This document shows positions 36,808-46,397 of a stretch of DNA of 64,000 nucleotides, piece after piece. Origin of the DNA: Sulfidibacter corallicola (lineage in GTDB: Bacteria; Acidobacteriota; Holophagae; Acanthopleuribacterales; Acanthopleuribacteraceae); NCBI RefSeq assembly GCF_017498545.1, contig NZ_CP071793.1, positions 682,001 to 746,000 on the forward strand. Direction: 5' to 3'. A program made the position numbers and the translations under genes. The notes beneath the pieces were generated by a model, which was not told the origin of the DNA, made no database searches, and saw only the letters and a program-made list of their open reading frames with translations. How positions within the stretch are numbered: position 1 is the first letter of the stretch; each line of letters opens with the position of its first letter.

Positions 36808-38073
36808 ATGCCAAACAGATCGGATTTTCGGACCGTGAGCCTGGCCTTGCGGGTCGCGGTGCTCCTGTACGTCGGCTATGGCTGTCACGCCCTCGCGGTG
36901 GACAGTCCCGAATTTCGGGGCCCGAACCGCAACGGGATTTTCCAGGAAAAGAATCTCATGAAGAGCTGGCCCGAGGCCGGACCGAAGATGCTTTGGTCCG
37001 TCGAGGGCCTGGGTCAGGGCTATGCCAGCGTCAGCATCGCCGACGGCCGTCTCTACACCACGGGGAAACAGGGTGACCAGGGGTATGCCTTCGCCTACGA
37101 CCTGAAGGGCAAGCAGCTTTGGTCTTCGGCCTATGGCCGTGAGCACCACGGTTCGGGTTATCCCGGCACGCGCACCACGCCCACGGTACACGGTGACAAG
37201 CTCTTTCTGGTGTCCAGTATCGGCGAGGTGGTCGCCCTGAACACCGCTGACGGCAAGGTCGCCTGGCGAGTGGACATGTTGGAACGCTTCGGTGGTGGCG
37301 CCAATCGGGAAAGCCTGTATCCCCGCTTCGGCATCGCCGAATCGCCGCTGGTCGTCGACAACAAGGTCATCTGTACGCCGGGCGGCAAGGAAGCCGTCAT
37401 GGCCGCCCTCGATCCCAAGACCGGCAAAACCCTGTGGAAGACCAAAAGTATCGGCGACATTTCCGGTTATTGCACGCCACGCCTTTATCAAGAAGGCGGT
37501 CGGCGCATGATCGTGACCATGACCAGCGGCTCCATGATCGCCGTGGATCCCGCGGACGGATCGCTGATCTGGCGTCAGGGTTACCCCGCGACCTACAACA
37601 TCCACGCGGTCAGTCCGGTTTGGCAGGGGCCCTACATTTATGTATCCGACGGCTACGGCCAGGGTGGCGCCTGCTTCAAGATGGCGGACAACGGCAAATC
37701 GGTCAAACAGGTCTGGGACGAAAAGACGCTGGACATCCACCACGGTGGCACCGTCCTGATCAACGACTACATTTACGGGGCCTCGAACTCCAAGAACCTC
37801 ATTTGCCTGAAGTTGAATGACGGTGGCGTGGCTTCCTCGATTCGCCGGTTCGGCAAGGGGTCGCTGATCCACGCCGATGGCCTTCTGATCGGCTACACCG
37901 AGCGCGGCAAGGTGAAGCTGGTGGATCCCAATCCCAACGACATGAAGGTGATCAGCGAATTCGAGTTGGAGCTGGGCAGTGGCCAGCACTGGGCCCATCC
38001 GGTCGTCAGCGATGGCGTGTTGTACATTCGACGCGGCAAGGCGATGGCGGCTTTCGACATTCGCGCCAAGTGA
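36808..38073 (+). CDS. Exported PQQ-like beta-propeller repeat protein
   Basis: A 421-residue protein. ATG at 36808 follows GGGGAGG. The N-terminus holds a signal peptide (SLALRVAVLLYVGYGCHALA). The mature protein starts SPEFRGPNRNGIF, typical of PQQ-like (Trp-docking) propeller proteins found in Planctomycetes, Acidobacteria and relatives. Repeats include GYAFAYDLKGKQLWSS, VVALNTADGKVAWRV, MAALDPKTGKTLWKT and MIAVDPADGSLIWRQ. No PQQ-dehydrogenase catalytic residues are obvious, so it is probably a binding or scaffold protein in the periplasm. Function otherwise unknown. Confidence 0.87.
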   Translation: MPNRSDFRTVSLALRVAVLLYVGYGCHALAVDSPEFRGPNRNGIFQEKNLMKSWPEAGPKMLWSVEGLGQGYASVSIADGRLYTTGKQGDQGYAFAYDLKGKQLWSSAYGREHHGSGYPGTRTTPTVHGDKLFLVSSIGEVVALNTADGKVAWRVDMLERFGGGANRESLYPRFGIAESPLVVDNKVICTPGGKEAVMAALDPKTGKTLWKTKSIGDISGYCTPRLYQEGGRRMIVTMTSGSMIAVDPADGSLIWRQGYPATYNIHAVSPVWQGPYIYVSDGYGQGGACFKMADNGKSVKQVWDEKTLDIHHGGTVLINDYIYGASNSKNLICLKLNDGGVASSIRRFGKGSLIHADGLLIGYTERGKVKLVDPNPNDMKVISEFELELGSGQHWAHPVVSDGVLYIRRGKAMAAFDIRAK

Positions 38074-39103
38074 GCGTCGGCAGGGCGGCCGGCCTGGCCG
38101 CTCTCCCCACCCAAATCGAAGCACGGCTGTTAGCGACCCCCGAAGTGATGCAAGCGGGGCGTTCCCGCATGCTTCGAGGGTCGTGGTGCCCGGTAGGTTC
38201 AGCAGGGGCGGTTAGCCGTCCCGCTGAACCCGTTAGCGTAACGTCGTTCGAGATACCCGCAATTCGAGCGAGGCGTGGTGCTCTTTAAGTAGCCCGTCAG
38301 ACCGATCTCATGCCCTGAGACCACTTACTACCATGTGGGTACTGCGAGGTGGGGTGCTTCGACAAAAGCTCTTCTGCGAAACCTTCGGCTTCGCCCTTTT
38401 AGCCTGTGGTCGTTCGTGATACGACGGCTTCGAAGTGTCGGCCCGGCGGGCCAACCTACTGCCATGGCGCCACTATTCGGGATGCGGTTACTGCCAGCTT
38501 ACGTGCTTCGAAGTGTCGGCCCGGCCCCCAGGCTGGCACGGCACCTACGCCACGACCTCTCTCGCACATACGAGTCCTTCAGAGTTACGCTCTTCTGCGA
38601 AACCTTCGGCTTCGCCCTTTTAGCCTGTGGTCATTCGTGATACGACGGCTTCGAAGTGTCGGCCCGGCGGGCCAACCTACTGCCATGGCGCCACTCTTCG
38701 GGATGCGGTTACTGCCAGCTTACGCGCTTCGAAGTGTCGGCCCGGCCCCCAGGCCTGGCACGGCGGCACCTACGCCACGACCTCTCTCGCACAGACGGGT
38801 CCTTCAGAGTTACGCTCTTCTGCGAAACCTTCGGCTTCGCCCTTTTAGCCTGTGGTCATTCGTGATACGACGGCTTCGAAGTGTCGGCCCGGCGGGCCAA
38901 CCTACTGCCATGGCGCCACTATTCGGGATGCGGTTACTGCCAGCTTACGCGCTTCGAAGTGTCGGCCCGGCCCCCAGGCCTGGCACGGCGGCACCTACGC
39001 CACGACCTCTCTCGCACAGACGGGTCCTTCAGAGTTACCTGCTTCGATGATCGAGTGGGAACACCGAAACGGACGGCCCCGCCGGGCGGGACCGTCCCTC
39101 GGG
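38074..39103. repeat. REP-like array 1: tandem 221/225-bp units of GTAG-headed stem-loops
   Basis: There is no gene here. Large units begin CTCTTCTGCGAAACC at 38369, 38590 and 38815, so the periods are 221 and 225 bp. Each unit holds two stem-loops ending in CTAC on the plus strand (GTAG on the minus strand): one with core GGCCCGGCGGGCC (first CTAC 38456-38459) and one with a longer GTCGGCCCGGCCCC.. stem (first CTAC 38544-38547). Each stem is followed, read from GTAG, by CACTTCGAAG. A plus-oriented stem-loop with GTTCAGC/GCTGAAC arms lies at 38193-38229. The last unit is cut short near 39037. Confidence 0.88.
39071..39097 (-). terminator. Possible terminator of narK
   Basis: The hairpin GGACGGCCCCGC / GCGGGACCGTCC has 11 of 12 pairs and a 3-nt loop, and sits 7 bp beyond the narK stop. 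On the minus strand it is followed by GTTTCGGTGTT, so the T tract is poor. Confidence 0.45.
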
Positions 39104-40426
39104 CTACACCGCGAGCTTGCCCGCTTCACGGGCCATCAAGGCGCGGCGAATCGCCTCGTCTTCGGATTGCGACTGCGCATCGGAGAAACGAATCAACGGC
39201 GCCAGGAAGGCGCAGACGGTCACGCCGCAGGCCAGAAGCGCGAAGGCGTTGGCCATGGAAATGCCCGCCTCGCGGAACAGGAAACCGGCCAACACCGCAC
39301 CGACGTTGCCGCCGGCACCCACGATGCCCGCGACCGAACCCAGTCCCTTGCGGTTCACGAACGGCACGATCGCGTAGGTGGCGCCTTCGGCCATCTGGAC
39401 GAAGATACTGAACACGATCATCGACGCGATCGCCAAGGGTAAGATCGACATTTTCGAGAACACGAACAAGGCGATCCCTTCCAGGGCCAGGGTGGCGGCC
39501 AGGAACCAGACCCGTCCACGCAAACCGGCGCGCACCGCCGATTTATCGGCCAGCCAGCCACCCAGGCTGCGGGCGAAGATGTTGGTGGCGCCGAACAACC
39601 CGGCGATCAAGCCCGCGCTCGTCAAGCTCAGGCCGAATCGGTCGGTGTAGTACAAGGCGGCCACGTTGTTGACCGTCAATTCGATGCCGAAACAGGCGCC
39701 GTAGAACAGGAACAACAGCCACACCCGCCAATCCTTGGCGGCTTGGCCGAACCCACTTTCGCTCTCCTCTGCGGCGGGATCGGGTTCCGGAGCCTCGCCG
39801 CTGGGGTAGTCGCTGGTCCAGTTCCAATAGGCATAGGCACAGCCGAGCAGCAGGATGCCCGGAATGATCATGGCCAGGCGCCAACTGATCGCCTGGCTCC
39901 AGCCGAGCGCCAGGAACCCGGCGAAAATCAGTGGCATGACCATCTGGGTCACGCCTCCGCCCAAATTACCCCAGCCCGCCGTGGTGGCGTTGGCGGTGCC
40001 CACCACGTTGGGTGCGAACATGATGCTGGTGTGGTACTGGGTCAGGACGAACGAGGCCCCGATCCCACCGATCACCAGGCGAAAGATCAACACGTGCTCG
40101 TAGCTGGTGGATAGCCCGATGCCCATCACGGCGAGGGAGCCCAGGATCATCAATCCGGTGTACATCCGGCGCGGACCGAATCGGTCACAGAGCCGACCCA
40201 ACAACAGACGCACGAAAATGGTGGCGGCTACCGACGCGATGATCGTGTTGCCGATCTGGCTCTGGGTAAGCTGGAACTCATCGCGCAACACCGGCATCAG
40301 GGGGGCAATCGCAAACCAGGAAAAGAAGCAGGTGAAGAACGAGAACCAGGTGATGTGAAACGTACGCATGGGAATCGATTTGAAATCGGTCAATCGAATT
40401 TTGACCGCCTGTCCGGGGAACTGCAT
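39104..40426 (-). CDS. narK: Nitrate/nitrite transporter, NarK/NasA-type MFS
   Basis: A 440-residue, 12-helix major facilitator. ATG at 40426 follows TGGAGGAAAACC; upstream codons in frame lack an SD. Nitrate-porter signatures are present: GTANATTAGWGNLGGGVTQ in helix 5 and GIVGAGGNVGAVLAGF in helix 11. The MFS motif RLLLGRLCDRFGPRR lies after helix 2. A central loop (about residues 205-230) is acidic. It imports nitrate, possibly exchanging nitrite. It is divergent from nirB-nirD-nasA, and the shared 600-bp region should coordinate both. Confidence 0.93.
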   Translation of the reverse strand: MQFPGQAVKIRLTDFKSIPMRTFHITWFSFFTCFFSWFAIAPLMPVLRDEFQLTQSQIGNTIIASVAATIFVRLLLGRLCDRFGPRRMYTGLMILGSLAVMGIGLSTSYEHVLIFRLVIGGIGASFVLTQYHTSIMFAPNVVGTANATTAGWGNLGGGVTQMVMPLIFAGFLALGWSQAISWRLAMIIPGILLLGCAYAYWNWTSDYPSGEAPEPDPAAEESESGFGQAAKDWRVWLLFLFYGACFGIELTVNNVAALYYTDRFGLSLTSAGLIAGLFGATNIFARSLGGWLADKSAVRAGLRGRVWFLAATLALEGIALFVFSKMSILPLAIASMIVFSIFVQMAEGATYAIVPFVNRKGLGSVAGIVGAGGNVGAVLAGFLFREAGISMANAFALLACGVTVCAFLAPLIRFSDAQSQSEDEAIRRALMAREAGKLAV

Positions 40427-41026
40427 GGTTTTCCTCCAGGGGGATGAGTGGGCCCGCGAAGAAACGGTCGCCCGCCGCTCGATCGGATGGGGTGGGGAAG
40501 GATCGAGTGCGGATGACGGAATCGGGGGAACGATTCGCGGAGAATCTCTCGTGGCCGACCCCCTAACGGGCAACCCCTGTGCCAGCAGTGCCGCGGTGAG
40601 GCATAGGGGAGGCGGCGAGACCTTGGCTCCCAACGACTGAGCACATCTGGCCCGGATGCAGGGACTTACCACGCGAGCCAAGGGGCTTTTCCTACTCCGC
40701 GGTAGTGTGCCGGGTGCCGTCGGGTACGATCGGGTCGTGCCGCGCTTTTGCACGGCGTTTTAAAGTGCGATTGGTAAATAGTTTAAAAAACGTAAGTTAG
40801 ATGGTCGGTGCCGCTCGCGTTCGAGCGCGGCCATACATTCGTGTAGGAAAAACACAGTAAACCTACGAAATTGTCGGGGTGCGGCAACGCGAATGCCCCG
40901 GCGGTCGAATTCATGGACTGTTGGGGCGTATCAGGGTATTGGAAATAAGGGGCTTACAATTTTCAGCCAATTCTGGCAACGCATTTGCCCCTACAGCTCG
41001 CAGAGTCACTGCGAGGAGTATCTGCC
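40427..41026. promoter_or_regulatory. Divergent narK/nirB control region with duplicated leader motif
   Basis: No gene is seen. The motif GGCAACGC-N3-TGCCCC occurs twice, at 40883-40899 and 40975-40991. The first lies in the hairpin CGGGG..GCGGCAACGC..CCCCG; the second pairs with GGGGC at about 40950. The second copy ends 35 bp before the nirB ATG. A further inverted pair GTAGG/CCTAC lies at about 40844-40866. Paired leader hairpins of this kind are used by NasR/NasT-type antitermination in other nitrate operons, but assignment here is inference. Confidence 0.45.
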
Positions 41027-43501
41027 ATGAATGAAACATTGGTGATCATCGGCAACGGGCCCGCGGCCATGCGTTGCCTGGAGTCCTTACTCGAGCGCGA
41101 GCCGGATCGCTACCGGATTCTGGTGTTCAGCGCCGAACCCCATCCCGCCTACAATCGCATTCTTCTTTCCTCCGTCCTGGCCGCCGAGAAGGCCCCCGAA
41201 CACATCGTCACGCATGATTGGGATTGGTTCGAACGCAACCGAATCGAGTTCTTCCCTGGAACCCGCATCGACTTCATCAATCGCGAGCACGGTGAAATCC
41301 GCTGCCAGGACGGGCGCGTATTCGCCTACGACCGATTGGTGATCGCCACCGGTTCATCGCCCATCATGCTCGATTTGCCTGGCAGCGACCTGGACGGCAT
41401 CTACGGATTCCGCGATCTCGACGACGTGGACGCCCTTGCCCGCGAGGCCGAATCCGGAGAGCATGCGATCGTCATCGGCGGCGGCCTGCTCGGCCTCGAG
41501 GCGGCGGCGGGTTTGCGTTTACGCGGAATCGACGTCACCGTGGTTCACTTGTGTGATTGGCTCATGGAGCAGCAATTGGATCCTCGCGCCGGCGAGATGC
41601 TTCAGCGCGTGATGGAGGACCGCGGGATTCGCTTCATGCTCAGTGCCCGCACCTGCGCCTATCTGGAGGGTGTGCAGCCCGGTCGTGTCGGCGGCATTCG
41701 CCTGGCCGACGGGCGCGAGTTACACGCCGATCTGGTGGTCGTCGCCGTGGGCATCCGGCCGGCCGCCGGTTTGGCCCGCGCTGCAGGCCTGGAATGCAAT
41801 CGCGGTATCTTGACCAATGACGCCATGCAAACCTCCGATCCCGATATCTTCGCCGTCGGCGAGTGCGTCGAGCACCGTGGCCGCAGCTACGGCCTGGTGG
41901 CCCCGTTGTTCGAAATGGCGCGCACCTGTGCCGCCAATCTCGCGGTCATCGGCGAAGTACCCGAGTTGCCGGCAGCCTACGAGGGCTCCTTGGTCTCCGC
42001 CCGCCTGAAGGTGTCCGGCGTGGACCTGTTCTCCGCCGGCATCGTGCAGGATGGTCCGGAACACGAGGTCATCACCCTGGTCGACGAAAACCTGGGTATC
42101 TACAAGAAGTTGCTTGTGAAAGACGGCAAGCTGGTGGGCGTGCTGCTCTACGGGGACGCCTTCGACGCGTCCTGGTACTTTCAGTTGCTTGCCGACGAAA
42201 CGCCGATCGGACCCATGCGCGACAAGCTGATCTTCGGTGCGGCCTTCGTCAACGGTGAAGGCGAGACGCATGGTGCGGCGCTCTCCCTGCCGGACGAGGC
42301 CGAGGTCTGCGGGTGTAACGGCGTCTGCAAGGGCGCGATCATGGGTGCCATCGCGGCCAAGGGCCTGCAGTCTCTCGAAGAGGTTCGCGCGCATACGAAG
42401 GCCTCGGCTTCCTGCGGTGGCTGTACGCCTCAGGTGGAAGAACTGTTGGCACTGGCGCTCGGCCCGGCGGCCCCCAAACAACCCAGCGAAAAGCCCGTCT
42501 GCGCCTGCACCGAAATGGGGCACGACCAGGTGCGCGAGGAAATCGCCGCGAACGAATTCGCCTCGGTCGAGCAGGCGATGGCCGTCCTCGGTTGGAAGAA
42601 CCCCGAGGGGTGTGCCCGTTGCCGCCCGGCGATCAACTACTACCTGCTTTGCCGGCAACCCGGACGCTATCGTGACGATCCCGCCTCGCGATTCGTCAAC
42701 GAACGCGTGCACGCCAATATTCAGAAGGACGGCACCTTCTCGGTGATACCGCGCATGTTCGGCGGCATCACCAGCGCCAAGGAGTTACGGGCCTTGGCCG
42801 ACGTGGTGGACAAGTTCGCGATTCCGACGGTCAAGGTCACCGGTGGCCAGCGCATCGATTTGTTGGGAGTCCGCAAGGAAGACCTGCCGCTGGTGTGGAA
42901 GGATCTCAACGATGCGGGCATGGTGTCGGGTCACGCCTACGGCAAGGCCGTTCGCACCGTGAAGACCTGCGTCGGTTCCGAGTGGTGCCGCTTCGGCGTG
43001 GGCGACTCCACCGCGCTGGGTGTCCGCTTGGAACGGGAACTCTGGGGCTCCTGGACGCCGCACAAGGTCAAGCTGGCCGTTTCCGGCTGCCCGCGCAATT
43101 GCGCCGAAGCCACGATCAAGGATATCGGCGTCGTGGCGGTGGAATCGGGCTGGGAAATCCACGTGGGCGGAAACGGCGGTACCAAGGTCCGCGCGACCGA
43201 GCTGCTGACCAAGGTCAAGACGGCCGACGAGGTGATGGACATCGTGTTCGCCTTCCTGCAGCTCTATCGCGAAGAGGCCCGCTACGGCGAGCGGACGGCC
43301 GGCTGGTTGATGCGCGTCGGTCTCGAGTTCGCCAAGGAGCGCGTGGTGACCGATCGCGTCTCGCGCGAGTTGCTGTGCGAACGGTTCCGGGAGTCGCAGG
43401 CCGTCAGCCGCAGCGATCCCTGGTCTTCGGAGACCGGTCTGCCCGCCCAAGCGCCCGAATCGTTCGTGCCCCTCGAGACCCCCGAACCGCTTATCGTCTA
43501 A
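41027..43501 (+). CDS. nirB: Assimilatory NAD(P)H-nitrite reductase, large subunit
   Basis: An 824-residue protein. ATG at 41027 behind GCGAGGAG. It reduces nitrite to ammonium in the cytoplasm. Domains in order: FAD/NAD(P)H-binding reductase (IIGNGPAAMRCLE; second nucleotide fold IVIGGGLLGLEAA; about residues 1-410). Then a BFD-type [2Fe-2S] domain (CGCNGVCKG.., SCGGCTPQVEEL) and a second partial BFD-like segment (VCACTEMGHD, GCARCRPAINYY). The ferredoxin-like half-domain and siroheme/[4Fe-4S] domain follow, with cluster cysteines TCVGSEWC and SGCPRNC. All cofactor ligands are present. First gene of nirB-nirD-nasA; nirD starts 59 bp downstream. Confidence 0.96.
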   Translation: MNETLVIIGNGPAAMRCLESLLEREPDRYRILVFSAEPHPAYNRILLSSVLAAEKAPEHIVTHDWDWFERNRIEFFPGTRIDFINREHGEIRCQDGRVFAYDRLVIATGSSPIMLDLPGSDLDGIYGFRDLDDVDALAREAESGEHAIVIGGGLLGLEAAAGLRLRGIDVTVVHLCDWLMEQQLDPRAGEMLQRVMEDRGIRFMLSARTCAYLEGVQPGRVGGIRLADGRELHADLVVVAVGIRPAAGLARAAGLECNRGILTNDAMQTSDPDIFAVGECVEHRGRSYGLVAPLFEMARTCAANLAVIGEVPELPAAYEGSLVSARLKVSGVDLFSAGIVQDGPEHEVITLVDENLGIYKKLLVKDGKLVGVLLYGDAFDASWYFQLLADETPIGPMRDKLIFGAAFVNGEGETHGAALSLPDEAEVCGCNGVCKGAIMGAIAAKGLQSLEEVRAHTKASASCGGCTPQVEELLALALGPAAPKQPSEKPVCACTEMGHDQVREEIAANEFASVEQAMAVLGWKNPEGCARCRPAINYYLLCRQPGRYRDDPASRFVNERVHANIQKDGTFSVIPRMFGGITSAKELRALADVVDKFAIPTVKVTGGQRIDLLGVRKEDLPLVWKDLNDAGMVSGHAYGKAVRTVKTCVGSEWCRFGVGDSTALGVRLERELWGSWTPHKVKLAVSGCPRNCAEATIKDIGVVAVESGWEIHVGGNGGTKVRATELLTKVKTADEVMDIVFAFLQLYREEARYGERTAGWLMRVGLEFAKERVVTDRVSRELLCERFRESQAVSRSDPWSSETGLPAQAPESFVPLETPEPLIV

Positions 43502-43560
43502 ATGCCGCGGTCGGGCAGTGCCAAGCGCCCGACCCCCGTGAGTCATACATTGGAGGAACC

Positions 43561-43935
43561 ATGTCCGCTTTCATGTCATCCGCGCCTCGCTGGCAGGTTG
43601 TGGGGCACATCGACCAAATCCCCCTTCGCGGTGCCCGCGTCGTGCAGACACCGCTGGGGAACATCGCCCTTTTTCGTGCCGCGGTCGATCGCGTCTATGC
43701 TTTGGAGGACCGGTGCCCCCACCGCGGCGGCCCCCTTTCCGAGGGATTGGTCCACAACGGCCGCGTGACCTGTCCGCTGCACCAGTACGTGATCGAGTTG
43801 GACACCGGTGAAGCCGTGTACCCCGACGAAGGGTGCGTCACCACCTACCCGGTGCGGTTGGAGGAGGGCCGGATCGAGATCGACCTGACCGGCAGCCGCC
43901 AAACCGAACCGTCGCCATCCGGATGTGCCGTATGA
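43561..43935 (+). CDS. nirD: Nitrite reductase small subunit, Rieske-type
   Basis: A 124-residue protein. ATG at 43561 behind TTGGAGGAACC. It is the small partner of NirB. It has a full Rieske motif, CPHRGG and CPLHQY, giving Cys-X-His and Cys-X2-His ligands for a [2Fe-2S] cluster. The E. coli NirD fold lacks these ligands, whereas other assimilatory types keep them. The stop overlaps the nasA start by 4 bp (ATGA), which implies translational coupling. Confidence 0.93.
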   Translation: MSAFMSSAPRWQVVGHIDQIPLRGARVVQTPLGNIALFRAAVDRVYALEDRCPHRGGPLSEGLVHNGRVTCPLHQYVIELDTGEAVYPDEGCVTTYPVRLEEGRIEIDLTGSRQTEPSPSGCAV

Positions 43936-46397
43936 GTGAGAAACACACGGTTTGCGCCTACTGCGGCGTCGGCTGTGGCTTGATCGTCGAGGAAGGGATC
44001 ACCACGGATCTTCGACCCGATCCCGAGCACCCGGCCAATCTCGGCCGGCTCTGTGCCAAGGGAGCGAACCTGATGGAAACCCTGTCTCCGCGCGGTCGCC
44101 TGCTGCAGCCGTTGCTTCACGGAACCCATGTCTCCTGGTCGCGGGCCGTCGAACATGTCGCCGAGCGATTCGGTTCGATCATCGAACGCCACGGCCCGGA
44201 TGCGGTCGCCTTCTACGTGTCCGGTCAAATGTTGACCGAGGACTACTACGTCGCCAACAAGCTCATGAAGGGATTCATCGGCTCCGCCAATATCGACACC
44301 AACTCGCGGCTGTGCATGGCGTCCACCGTGGCGGGACATATCCGTGCCTTCGGGGCGGATACCGTGCCGGGCTGTTACCAGGATTTGGAAGAGGCGGAGA
44401 TGGTGGTCCTCGTCGGATCCAACATGGCCTCCTGTCACCCGGTCCTGTTCCAGCGCATCCTCGATGTGCGGGCGCGAGGGCGGGGTCCCTACCTGGTGGT
44501 CATCGACCCGCGTCGCTCCGAAACCGCCCAACAGGCCGACCTGCACCTGGCCTTGCGACCCGGCAGTGACGGCTTTCTCTTTTGTGGTCTGCTCAATCAC
44601 ATGTGGAAGCTGGGTCGCGTGGATTTTGCCTTCCTCGAACGCCACGTACACGGCTTTGTGGAGGCCCTGGAAGCCGTCACCGACTTCGATTTGCGCCACA
44701 CGGCGGAGTTGTGTGGGCTCGACCAAGCGGTGTTGGCGGATTTCATGACCCGATTCACCCTGACCGAACGGGTGGTGACGGCGTTTTCGCAGGGGATCAA
44801 TCAATCCTCTTCCGGGACCGACAAGGTCAACGCCATCATCAATTGTCATCTGGCCACCGGCCGCATCGGCAAACCCGGCGCCGGACCCTTTTCGCTCACC
44901 GGACAGGGCAACGCCATGGGGGGTCGTGAGGTCGGCGGGCTGGCCAACCAGTTGGCCGCGCACATGAAGTTGGAGAATCCGGAACATCGCCGGCTGGTCG
45001 CCGATTTCTGGGGCGCGTCGAACATGGCCGAACGGGCCGGGCTCAAGGCGATCGACCTGTTCGAAGCCGTCGCCGAGGGACGTGTCAAAGCGCTCTGGGT
45101 GGCCTGCACCAATCCATTGGTGAGTTTGCCGAATGCGGACCGCGTGCGTCAGGCCTTGGCCAAATGTGAGTTGCTGGTCGTGTCCGAGTGCATGGCCCAT
45201 ACGGAAACGGCGGCCTTCGCCGATGTCTTGCTGCCCGCGGCGACCTGGGGCGAGAAATCCGGAACGGTGACCAACTCCGAGCGGGTCATTTCGCGCCAGC
45301 GCGGTTTTCGCAGGCCCTTGGGCGAGGCGCGCCCCGATTGGGCGGCCTTCGCGGCGGTGGGCCGGGCGATGGGGTTTCAGGAAGCGTTCACCTATGCCAA
45401 TCCCGCTGCGATCTTCCGCGAGTACGCCGCCTTGTCCGGTCTGGGCAACGACGGCACGCGCGATTTCGACATTTCCGGGCTGGCCGATCTCACCGATGCC
45501 CAGTACGAAGAGCTGCAGCCCGTCCAGTGGCCCGTCAATCGCGAGTATCCCCAGGGCCGCGCCCGCTTTTTCGACGACGGCCGATTCTTCCATCCCGACG
45601 GGAGGGCGCGCATGTTGCCGATCCAACCGAGGTTCCCGAACCTCACGGTGGACGGGAACCACGATCTGTTGTTGCTCACCGGGCGGGTGGCCGACCAGTG
45701 GCACACCATGAGCCGAACGGGTGGCCTGGCCGCGTTACGCCGTCGCGACGAGGAGCCCTTCGTGGCGATGCACCCGGTGGATGCCGCGGAACGCGGGATC
45801 GATCAGGTCGTTTCCGGTTTGGTTCGTGTCGAAACCCGATACGGCGGTTTTCTTTCCCGGGTGCGCGTCACCGAGGACCAACCGATGGGCAGCATGTTCG
45901 CGCCTTTCCATTGGAACGACACCTTCGCCTGGGACGCCAAGGTCAACAGTGCGGTCAACCCGACGGTCGATCCCCTTTCCGGTCAACCCGAGTTGAAGGC
46001 CACGCCGGCCTCGATCCACCCGTTGGAGGTGGGCTGGCACGGTTTCGTCATTTCCTCGGGCGAATTGACCTTCGAGGATCCCCTTTACTGGGTGCGCATT
46101 CCCGGTGACGGCTACGTTCGGCACGAGTTGGCTTTCGCCCAATTGCCGAGTCGCTGCGATGCCTGGGCGAGGGAGTTGCTCGGTCTCGACGACGACTACG
46201 GCGAGTGGTTGTTCTTCGGCGACGAAGCCGCGGGCAGCTATCGCGCGGCGAACCTCCTGAACGGCCGGTTGCGGGCCTGCCTCTTTTTGGCGCGGGAGTA
46301 CCGACTCCCTTCGCGGCGGTGGTTGGAGACCTTGTTCCTCAAGGAGAACCTGGAGCACCGTGAGCGCCGAGGCCTGCTCGCGGGCGCTCTCGTGTGA
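43932..46397 (+). CDS. nasA: Assimilatory nitrate reductase catalytic subunit (molybdopterin)
   Basis: An 821-residue protein. ATG at 43932 overlaps the nirD stop. A cytoplasmic Mo-bisMGD enzyme that reduces nitrate to nitrite. The N-terminal [4Fe-4S] site is CAYCGVGCGL (Cys8, Cys11, Cys15) with a fourth Cys in GRLCAKG. Further signatures are NIDTNSRLCMAST (containing the candidate Mo-ligand Cys), GSNMASCHPVLFQR, GQGNAMGGREVGGLANQL, WGEKSGTVTNSERVISRQR, and the C-terminal MGD-binding region LLTGRVADQWHTMSRTG. There is no Tat signal, consistent with the assimilatory type. The C-terminal BFD-like iron-sulfur domain of some NasA proteins is absent, and no dedicated electron-transfer subunit is adjacent. 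Confidence 0.94.
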   Translation: MSEKHTVCAYCGVGCGLIVEEGITTDLRPDPEHPANLGRLCAKGANLMETLSPRGRLLQPLLHGTHVSWSRAVEHVAERFGSIIERHGPDAVAFYVSGQMLTEDYYVANKLMKGFIGSANIDTNSRLCMASTVAGHIRAFGADTVPGCYQDLEEAEMVVLVGSNMASCHPVLFQRILDVRARGRGPYLVVIDPRRSETAQQADLHLALRPGSDGFLFCGLLNHMWKLGRVDFAFLERHVHGFVEALEAVTDFDLRHTAELCGLDQAVLADFMTRFTLTERVVTAFSQGINQSSSGTDKVNAIINCHLATGRIGKPGAGPFSLTGQGNAMGGREVGGLANQLAAHMKLENPEHRRLVADFWGASNMAERAGLKAIDLFEAVAEGRVKALWVACTNPLVSLPNADRVRQALAKCELLVVSECMAHTETAAFADVLLPAATWGEKSGTVTNSERVISRQRGFRRPLGEARPDWAAFAAVGRAMGFQEAFTYANPAAIFREYAALSGLGNDGTRDFDISGLADLTDAQYEELQPVQWPVNREYPQGRARFFDDGRFFHPDGRARMLPIQPRFPNLTVDGNHDLLLLTGRVADQWHTMSRTGGLAALRRRDEEPFVAMHPVDAAERGIDQVVSGLVRVETRYGGFLSRVRVTEDQPMGSMFAPFHWNDTFAWDAKVNSAVNPTVDPLSGQPELKATPASIHPLEVGWHGFVISSGELTFEDPLYWVRIPGDGYVRHELAFAQLPSRCDAWARELLGLDDDYGEWLFFGDEAAGSYRAANLLNGRLRACLFLAREYRLPSRRWLETLFLKENLEHRERRGLLAGALV

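Noticed and set aside
38406..39442. Protein-coding frames across the REP array (up to 214 codons)
   Set aside because: Their sequence is the translated repeat (SVGPA.. units in several frames), with no SD, and all three frames are open in parts.
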